Shown in pieces: positions 8,399 through 17,600 of a stretch of DNA of 29,207 bases. The stretch is taken from positions 1 through 29,207 of the forward strand of contig JBFHGJ010000071.1 of assembly GCA_041583135.1 (NCBI GenBank). The letters are read 5' to 3'. The translations under genes were made by a program, and so were the position numbers. Under the pieces are notes generated by a model, which saw nothing but the letters and a program-made list of their open reading frames with translations, made no database searches and had not been told where the DNA came from. This DNA is from JABSOG01 sp041583135 (GTDB taxonomy: Bacteria > Pseudomonadota > Gammaproteobacteria > Enterobacterales > Alteromonadaceae). Position 1 is the first letter of the stretch. Each line of letters opens with the position of its first letter.

Positions 8399-11300
8399 TT
8401 ATTGGCCTTGGGCAGCAGCACTTATCACCAATGGTGCGTTTTCAACTGAAATGTGTAGGCGATAGCGGCTGCCATCCGGTATAAAGCCGTTGGTGTAACC
8501 CGACACTCTGACATAATAAGTCCCCGGCGCCTCTATTGTCAGCTCCAAGTAACTATCCACTTCAGAGAAACTGCCGCCTTGACCGTATTGATACCAGTTA
8601 GCGTCGTCATTGGCGTAAATCACCTTGCCGTCACTATCAAGTAATTCAATATAACCATCAAAAAAGACATTGCTGCCCAGCCCACGGTCCATATCCAAAA
8701 TCACCTTGCTTGAAGCTTGGCTCACCGTAAAGCGATAAACATCAACATCTGCTTTGCCATTACCCGCACCATACACACTCGCATGAGGCAACACTTCTGA
8801 AGTATTTTGCGTCATATCACCAATGTCCGGTGAATAAGCCAAGTTAAAGCCGCTATCGACACTTTGCGCCTGCGCAATGCTGTCATTGGCCTCTAAATCC
8901 ACTATCTCTGCCACCAACGGATGAGTGAATTCTTTAAACTCTGTCAGGTTGTCACGGCCATCGCCATCGTTGTCCGCCAAGCTGTCATCTGTATTCACTG
9001 CCAAGCCAAATTTCACTTCCCAGCCATCCGGCATTTGGTCATCATCACTGTCCGGTTTGAGTGGATTGCTGTGATGAACTTGCAGTTCCGCCTTATCCCC
9101 TAAACCATCTTGGTCACTGTCGGCCAACAATGGGTTGGTGCCATAGTCGTTCACCTCTGCCCCATCGGATAAACCATCTTCGTCACTATCGGCTTTGTTA
9201 GGATGCGTACCGGCAACCATTTCGTCATAGTCGGTCAAACCGTCCTCGTCGCTATCGGTTTCTTTACTCGAACCACTTTGCGCCACCAGCGGGTCTAACC
9301 CATAACTCACCTCAAAGCCATCTGACAGTTCATCACCATCGGTATCAAACAGTAAAGGTGAAGTGCCAAGCTGCAACTCTCGGCCATCGAGCAAACCATC
9401 GCCATCGGTGTCCGCCACCAACGGTTCAGAGCCTATTTCAAGCTCTTTCGCATCGCTGGCACCATCATTGTCATCATCCGTATCGGCATTATTGCCGATG
9501 CCGTCATTGTCACTGTCTTGCCATTCTCGCTTATCCAGCGGGAAGGCATCTTCACTATCGACGACACCATCGTTGTCATCGTCCGTATCTGCATTATTGC
9601 CAACACCATCGCCATCGCTATCAATGCTTTCACTGCCATCTAATGGGAAGCTGTCGTTGATATCTGGCACGCCGTCATTGTCGTCATCCTTGTCGGCATT
9701 GTTGCCCACACCGTCGCCATCGCTGTCAATGCTCTCATTGCCATCTAACGGGAAGGCATCGGCACCATCTGCCACACCATCATTGTCATCATCCGGGTCG
9801 GCATTATTACCTACGCCATCGCGGTCCGTATCCAGCCATTCGCTACCATCAAGTGGAAAGTCATCGATACTATCAGGCACATTATCGCCATCGTCATCCG
9901 AGTCGGCATTATTGCCAATGCCATCATAATCATGGTCTTGGTACTCTGTCGGGTCGAGCGGGAAAGCATCTGCCGTATCAACAATGCCATCGTTGTCGTC
10001 GTCAGGATCTAGGTGATTGGCAATGCCATCTTGGTCGGTATCAATCCACTCTGTCTTGTCGCGCGGGAAAGGATCAATGCTATCAATTAGACCATCCTCA
10101 TCCGTATCGGGGTTATTCGGATCAGTCTTAAGTGTAAACTCCTGCAGGTTACTTAAGCCATCGTTATCGGCGTCTTTATTGGCATCAGAGTCGTCAAATT
10201 CATTCAGGCCGTAGATACGCTCCCAAGTATCGAACATACCATCGCGGTCACCGTCAATATTCTCTTTATACATGGCCAGTGAGATAGCACCCTCAACAGT
10301 CGTAAACTCATAATTGTATTCAAACGTTTGACGATCAATGGTATATACTTGACCATCGCCTCTCACCCCCCATAAATTCCTGTCGTCGTCCGCCGCCAAA
10401 CTTAAAAGGCCGCCATTATTGTTACCGAGTTTCGTTGCCTGGGCAGTCGTTCTATCAATGTTAGCAATGCCCATTGTTTCAGAAAAAAGGTAACCAACTG
10501 CCCAAAGTTTTTCACCATCCCAAGCTAAATCATAAGTGTCATTTGTATCTATGTGCCCAATCAATTCTGTTGCTGCCGTTTTAGGATTCACTTTGTACAG
10601 TGAAGAACCTATGCCCTTTGTAACAAGAGATGTAGCAAGATACAAGTCACCTTTATCATCAAATGTAATACCATATGAGAGAGCCCGCTCGGTTTGTAAA
10701 CTGCCGATCAGAGTCGCAGTGGCATTGTAAGGGTTGATGACATACAGCCTTTTATAGTAAGCGTCAGCAGCATAAAGCTCTCCTTTAGGTGAAACTGCAA
10801 TCGAACCAAATCGGCCATCGTAACCTAGTCGTCCTATTTTCTTATAAGTTTTTTCTCTAAAATCAAGCCAAAACAAGTCCCCGCTATAGTTAGTAACATA
10901 TGCTCTATATTTTGGCTTCGGCAATGATTGAGCATTATTCAGATCAGTCTGGTTTTGATATTCCTCTAAGTTGGTCCATCCATCCCAGTCATTATCCAGT
11001 TCTGCGTCATTAACCTGTGGATTGAGACCACTCGCTACTTCCCAGACATCGGGGATACCATCCTCATCAGTATCACTTTTGGTTGGAGAGCTATGATGAA
11101 TATGAACTTCTTCACCATCCTTTAAACCATCGCCATCGGTGTCTGGATTTAATGGCTTAGAGCCGGCGTTAAACTCATCAATATTAGCCAAACCATCACC
11201 ATCAGGATCGAGCAAGCTATTATCAGTTGCTATCGGATCAAAACCTTGCTCGATTTCATACAGATCCGGCAAACCATCGTTATCGGTATCATTAGAAATC

Positions 11301-14176
11301 GGATTTGTTCCATGAATAAAAATTTCAGCCCAGTCTCGGAGACTATCATGGTCACTATCTTCAGCTTTCGGATTTGTATGATAAATCAATACTTCTTCAA
11401 CATCAGTCAATTTATCGACATCAGTGTCCGGTTTGAGCGGGTATGTGAAATAAACATCATACTCTTCACCATCTTTTAGGCCATCATCATCACTATCTGG
11501 GTCAATTGGCGAGGTAATATACTGAAACTCCCTTAAGTTCACTAAACCATCACTATCTGTATCCAGCTGGGCATCGGCCGGGTTATTTGGGTCTAAGCCA
11601 TACTGTTGCTCCCAAGCGTCTCCTATGCCATCACCATCACTGTCATGCAGCGTCAGCGACACATGAAGTAAATAATTGTATATCCCCCTTCCCCGTCCAT
11701 GATTATTGACCGAAATTTGATACAGACCATCTTCCATAAAAGTATACTCTAGGTAGGAATCACGCCAACTGATACTCCCCCCTTGTCCGCTCTTCGTAAA
11801 GCTATTCTCACCACGAATAAAATGATCCAATTTATCACCACGAATAACTATATCGCTGTCAAAATTGCCGCTACCATCATCCCCCCGATCAATATCAAAT
11901 ATCCCCTTAACCGGTGCTCCACTAATATGAAAACTATAGATGTCAGTCGAACCATAATGCGAGGCAACGACGGTTACATGTGGAATTGTCTGGGAAGTAT
12001 TTTGCGTTTCATCACCTATATCAGGGGAGTAACTGAGGTTAAAAAAGCCATCTAAAGGCACTGGCCGTCTTCTCGTGTCTTTCGAGTCTATTTTGATGAC
12101 ATCAACAACACTTGGATTGCTGCCACGCTGCTGTTCCTCTATATTAATCAAGCCATCCCCATCAAAATCCCCAGAACTATCGTCGGCATGAGGATCTAGC
12201 CCGTTAAGCGCTTCAAAACCATCAAGCATTCCGTCGTCGTCGGTATCGCTGTCAAAAGGATCTGTGTTATAGGTGTTGATCTCCAAACCATCAAGCAGGC
12301 CATCACTATCGGTGTCGGCAATTGCAGGATTGGTGTGGTGAACATTCAGTTCATCGCCATCATCGAGCCCATCGTCGTCACTATCGGCATCATTTGGAAA
12401 GGTACCAAGTTGATACTCGCTTAGATTGATGATGCCATCATTGTCTGTGTCTAATGTAGCATCGGTAGCATCGTTATGGTTAAGGCCATAACGGTATTCC
12501 CAGATATCAGGCAAACCGTCACCATCACTGTCACGGGTTGGGTAATTTTCACAATAAAGGCCGACAACGCCGAATGCCAAGTCTACGGCAGTAATGTCAT
12601 AGTTGCGGTCATCTGCCGCATTCAGTGCGTCACAAGCCCCTTGTTGAAAGTTAGTGCTTGGCGTCCAATAGTTTTGGTTGGCATCGACAAACACATCAAA
12701 GGCTTTACGCACATTCCAGTTGGGCAAATTGGCCAATTGGTAAAATGCGTGATTAAACACCCCACTTGAGTAGTGAACGTTCAAGCCATCAGAGTAATTA
12801 TCGGCATGACCAATGGAGCGCCCATCACGAGTTGGGTCGTCAAAATAACGTGCCGCCCCTTCACCCTTGGTAATATCTCCGCCCACTAACCAATCAGTGC
12901 TGCCACGCAAGAAATATTCTGCCGCTTCACCTGCAATATCAGAAAACGCTTCGTTGATACCACCGGATTGACCACTGTATATCAAATCAGAATTGTGGTC
13001 GGTAAAACCATGGGCAACTTCATGGGACACCACATCCAAGCCCACCAGTGGATGATAACGGTTATAACCGTCACCAAATGTCGCCGATGAGCCATTCCAA
13101 AACGCATTTTCGTGGTTACTGCTGTAGTGAGCACGTATGATGAGCTGGGAGGGCACTGGCGCGGTGTTATACCAGTTGCTGTACATATCATATACAGCGA
13201 CGCCAAAAAAGTGAGCATCGTTTAACGGCGAATAGGCACCGTTGATCTCTTTGTGAGTATTGGTAGGGCAAGTAAAAGAATAGGCGTCATGACCAAAATG
13301 GCCATGGTTTAAGTCAACCGTTTTAACCTTGCTGTTATCCATAGTACAGATGCCGTTGCTTTCAGTCACATCCAAGTAGGCCAAGCCATTGCTGCCATAC
13401 TCGTAGCGACCGGTTTTGAGGTTGCCACCCGGGCCTGAGGCTTGATAATGCTGTAGGTCGTCGTATTGGAAGTAAACTTTTAAGGTTTCAGGCTCTACAA
13501 AATAAACCGGCTTACCGACATCGCCCTCGTCAGACTGATAATAAAAACCGACATTGTAGCTCAGCATTGCATTGTCGTTATTATCGACGTAAATCACTTG
13601 CTCGGCGTATTTGTCGCTCACCTCTACATTTTTGCCAGTCAATCCTTCGGCTTGCAGTCCTTGCGCAACAATCGCTTCAAGCACCTCGTCAATGCTTTGG
13701 CCAGCACCAACAGAAGCAGGCTCAGCGCCCGATACAGCAGTGTCTCTTGCTTGCGTGTTTGTCGATGTGCCGTTGTCTTGATGGATGACAAGGGAAATAT
13801 TTTGGGTCACCGTGCCATTGATTTTTAATACATTACCAAAGGCATCGCTATGGACCACCGCTTGGCGTCCCCACACAGGAATACCTTTGTAAAACTGTTG
13901 ATAACGAGTATGGATAAGTCGGCCTTTTTTGGTCGGCCGGCCTACGGATTTAAACTAGATTGTGTCAGTCCCTGCAGATTCTACGCCACGATGCGCCTCA
14001 AGTAAGCGAGCAATAACAGTAGATTGCGCTGATGCCGCCATCGCACCATTTGTTGAGGGGGAGGTTTTAGCCTGCGGGTTTAAATCAGCGGTCTTCAGTT
14101 GAACAGTTTGTGCTGCAAAAGCACTATTACAGCCAGCGGCGAGCAAAACCACTGACAAGAGGCTGCGAAGGTTCAT
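8399..14176 (-). pseudogene. M4-family giant metalloprotease, downstream tandem copy, interrupted by one in-frame amber codon
   Basis: Tandem paralogue of the protease at 14632-20550, about 1,925 codons. ATG 14176 (GGGA 8 nt upstream) starts a signal peptide (MNLRSLLSVVLLAAGCNSAF) that aligns with the paralogue; a TTG two codons earlier is less likely. The frame is open except for a TAG at 13955-13957 in the FTP propeptide. Beyond it the same frame continues with FKSVGRP and HTRYQQFYKGIPVWGRQ, matching the intact copy, where GAG (Glu) stands at this place. The remainder (open from a GTG at 13876, 1,825 aa) keeps HEVAH, GGINEAFSD and the HYSSGV histidine, then Ca-binding repeats, PPC domain, propeller-like segment, six DxFPLD-type repeats and a C-terminal PPC domain. 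Without readthrough, the long fragment has no export signal. It lacks ~60 linker residues present in the paralogue near residues 130-200. The lesion looks recent; a sequencing error or suppression cannot be excluded. Confidence 0.88.
13955..13957 (-). other. In-frame amber stop (TAG) in the protease propeptide
   Basis: The minus strand reads ...GACACAATC TAG TTTAAATCC..., in a position where the intact paralogue has Glu-Phe-Lys. One G-to-T change from GAG would create it. No frameshift is needed to rejoin the two halves, since 14176 and 13876 lie in the same frame. Confidence 0.9.
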
Positions 14177-14353
14177 ATACAACGTCCCATTTAATTAACA
14201 TACTCTGCGATCCTTAAAGCAACTCACAGTCAATCAAACTCACTGTATTATCAATATAGTTACCAACAATTTAGATCACACCTAGCTCCGACAAGCTGTT
14301 TCAGAGTGTAGTATGAACCTTGCGTGGATGCAACTTAGGACATTTTGATTCAG
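14177..14353. other. Upstream region of the amber-interrupted protease copy
   Basis: AT-rich 177 bp between the protease start and the palindrome array. It holds a GGGA ribosome-binding site and a TGTGATCTAAATT stretch (minus strand, ~14268-14280) resembling one half of a CRP site. No confident -35/-10 pair was found. Confidence 0.35.
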
Positions 14354-14598
14354 GGCATGACCTCCACGGAAGGAGGAAATACCGTATATCCCTATACGTC
14401 GTCTAGGAATGTTCCCGACACCGACAGTGTGCTCCTGCACTGTCTTAGTACCGACATCCATGTCGGCAACCTAGGCATGACCTCCACGGAAGGAGGAAAT
14501 ACTGAAATTTGCCGGGAGCAAATTCAGTGACCGTATATCCCTATACGTCGTCTAGGAATGTTCCCGACCACCTAGACATACCGTATATCCCTATACGT
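14354..14598. repeat. Array of repeated palindromic units between the two protease genes
   Basis: Unit A (29 bp, starting GGCATGACCTCC) occurs at 14354-14382 and 14474-14502, exactly 120 bp apart, and folds as CCTCC-6nt-GGAGG. Unit B (39 bp, starting ACCGTATATCCC) occurs at 14381-14419 and 14530-14568, with a truncated 19-bp copy at 14580-14598. B contains CGTATA-TCCC-TATACG and GGAA-TG-TTCC. Between them lie three other hairpins: GACAGTG/CACTGTC (14423-14444), CCGACA/TGTCGG (14451-14466) and ACTGAAATTTGC / GCAAATTCAGT (14501-14528, one bulge). Almost every base belongs to a stem-loop. It looks like a mosaic of extragenic palindromic elements; the class was not identified. A plus-strand 61-codon ORF here is repeat-derived and is not called. 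Confidence 0.9.
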
Positions 14599-14621
14599 AA
14601 ACGGGCCGTGATGGCCCGTTT
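14599..14621 (-). terminator. Terminator of the intact protease gene
   Basis: Perfect 9-bp stem AAACGGGCC / GGCCCGTTT with a 5-nt loop, 10 nt past the stop at 14632. The A/T ends allow function in either direction; the T-run is longer on the plus strand. Confidence 0.75.
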
Positions 14622-14631
14622 TATCGTTGTG

Positions 14632-17600
14632 TTATTGCCCGCTGACGTTGGTCAGAGGCGCCAACTGCGCGTTCTCTACTGAGATTTGCAGTCGGTATTT
14701 GCTGCCATCCGGTATGAAGCCGCCGGTGTAGCCCGAGACTTTGACACAATAAGTGCCCGGTTTATCTATCGTCAACTCAAGGTAGCTGTCGGTGACCGAG
14801 ATACTGCCACTTTGCCCTTGCTGATGCCAGTCGGCATCGTCATTGGCAAAGATGACATTCCCATCACTATCGACAAGCTCAATGTAGGCATCATAGTAAA
14901 CATCGCTACCGCCCCAATGGTCGATATCTAAGATCACTTTACTTGCCGGTTGGCTAACGGTGAAGCTAAACACGTCAATATCTTCTTTGCCATTACCACG
15001 ACCAAATACAGTGGCATGTGGCAGTTGCTCAGAGGTATTTTGCGTCATATCACCAATGTCCGGTGAATAAGCCAAGTTAAAGGCACTATCGACACTTTGC
15101 GCACTGGCCAGCAATTCATTGTTCTCACTGTCCATCACCTCTGCTACGAGTGGGTGAGTGAACTCTTTGAACTCTGTCAGATTATTGCGGGTATCGCCAT
15201 CGGCATCCTCTAGGCTGTCATCAACATTAGGATCAAGGTTGTAGGTCACTTCCCAATTATCCGGCATCTGGTCGTCATCACTGTCAACCTTCAACGGATC
15301 GGTGTGGTGAACCTCCAATTCCTGTTGGTCATTCAAGCCATCACTGTCACTATCGGCCAACAACGGGTTAGTTCCATGAACATTGATCTCTGCGCCATCG
15401 GATAAACCATCTTCATCGGTATCGGCTTTGTTAGGATGCGTTCCGGCAACCATTTCGTCATAGTCGGTCAAACCGTCATTGTCGGTATCGGCCTCTTTGC
15501 CGTTTTCATTTTGCGGCTTGAGCGGATCAAGACCGTAAGTGACCTCAAACCCATCGGACAAATCATCACCATCGGTATCAAACAGCAAAGGTGAAGTGCC
15601 AAGCTGCAATTCGCGACCATCGAGCAGACCATCGCCATCGGTGTCGGCTACCAACGGATTTGAGCCAACTTCTAGCTCGCGGGCATCACTGGCACCATCA
15701 TTGTCATCGTCGGTGTCTGCATTGTTGCCAGTGCCGTCACCATCATTATCCAATGACTCTTTATCATCCAACGGGAAGGCATCTTCACTGTCTTCGACGC
15801 CATCATTGTCGTCGTCGCTGTCAGCATTGTTACCGGTGCCATCGCCATCGGTATCAACCCATTCGCTGCCGTCATAAGGGAAGGCATCGGCAATGTCTAT
15901 TACGCCGTCATTGTCATCGTCGGCATCTTTATTGTTACCCACACCGTCGCCATCGGTATCGAGACTCTCGCTATCATCCAGCGGGAAGGCATCATTGCTA
16001 TCCGGCACACCGTCATTGTCATCATCGCTATCTGCGTTGTTACCGATACCGTCTTTGTCGGTATCCAACCACTCGCTGCCATCTAACGGGAAAGCATCTT
16101 CATGGTCCATAACGTTGTCACCATCATCATCAAGGTCCGCATTATTCCCGATACCATCATAGTCGTGGTCTTGGAACTCAGTCGGGTCGAGTGGGAAAGC
16201 ATCTGCCGTATCAACAATGCCGTCATTGTCATCATCGCTATCGGCGTTGTTACCAATGCCGTCTTTGTCGGTATCAAACCATTCTGCTTTGTCTTTCGGG
16301 AAAGCATCGCGGCCATCAGCAAAACCGTCGCCGTCGGTATCCGAGTTATTCGGTTCAGTCTTGAGCGCAAATTCTTGCAGATTGCTCAAACCATCTTTGT
16401 CGGCATCACTATTGGCATCCGAGGCATCGAATTCATTCAGGCCGTAGATACGCTCCCAAGTATTGAGCATACCATCGCCATCACGGTCGATGTCGTATTC
16501 ATAAATAGCCAGTGACTCAAAGCCTGCATTGACATAAAACTCAGTGTTCACCGCTAGGGTTTCTTGGTCGATGGTAAATACGCGACCATTTTCAAATAGC
16601 CCCCACAACTTACCGCTATTATCAACAGACAATCCTTTTTGGGCACCGTAATATACAGGGATATCGCCAACATAGGTAGAGCGGGCAGTATCTCTGTCAA
16701 TGTTGTAGATGCCTGTACTGTTGTAGTTTCGACCACTACCCATTGCCCACAGTTTGTCACCAGCCCATGCCAAAGAATCGACATAGTTGGCGTCAAAACG
16801 CCCAACCAACACGGTGGCAGCGTTTTCGGGGTTAATTTTGTATAGCTGTCCATCAGAATCGCCACCAACCAGATACAAATCGCCTTTATCGTCAAATGAC
16901 ATGCCGTATTGATAGGTCCAGGTCATTTGCATACGCCCTACCATCGTCGCTTGAGCGGTGTTTGTGTCAATTTTGAATAGACCTTGATAGGCGTCATCCG
17001 CTGCATACAACTCACCTGTTGGAGAAAATGCCAGTGCTTCAAAGTCGCCGTTGTAGTTCAAACGCCCAATATTGGTTTGAGTCTTGCTAACAAGATCAAA
17101 ACGATAGAGGTTTCCAGCGCCATCAATCGAATAGCCTTCAGGCTTTGCTGTCGGTAACGATTGTGCATTATTTGGATTGGTCTGATCTTGATACTCTTCC
17201 AAGTTGGTCCAACCATCCCAGTCATTATCCAACTGCGCATCATCGACCAATGGATTCGTACCGGCAGTGACTTCCCAACCATCAGGCATGGCATCACCAT
17301 CGGTATCGCTATTGATTGGAGAGGTTTTGTGTGTGTGAACCTCTACGCCATCATTAAGCCCATCGCCATCAGTGTCGGCATTACGTGGATTGGCACCAAC
17401 ATTAAACTCATCGATGTTGATCAAACCGTCACCGTCCGGATCGCCATGGCTATCGTCGGTTGCAACCGGCTCAAAACCGTTGTCGATTTCATACTTATCC
17501 GGCAAGCCATCGCTGTCGGTATCATTAGAATTCGGGTTAGTACCATGAGTGTTGACTTCTGCACCATCGCTCAGGCCGTCACTATCACTATCGGCATCAC

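Noticed and set aside
9363..9929. Long Ser/Pro-rich plus-strand ORF of 188 codons
   Set aside because: Antisense shadow of the Asp-rich calcium repeats; Asp codons read as Ser, Ile or Val on the other strand. Similar shadows occur opposite the intact paralogue and the RHS gene.
9300..10130. Dense short DNA repeats resembling a repeat array or CRISPR
   Set aside because: They are Asp codons of thrombospondin-type-3 calcium repeats in an open protein frame; unit lengths vary and there are no unique spacers. The same holds for 15,540-16,370.
13955..14176. Separate 74-aa secreted protein
   Set aside because: It is the signal peptide and beginning of the propeptide of the interrupted protease, in frame with the rest, not an independent gene.
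14345..14530. Plus-strand 61-codon ORF
   Set aside because: It is composed wholly of the A and B palindromic repeats and carries the repeated MTSTEGGNT string because the DNA repeats, not because of a protein domain.
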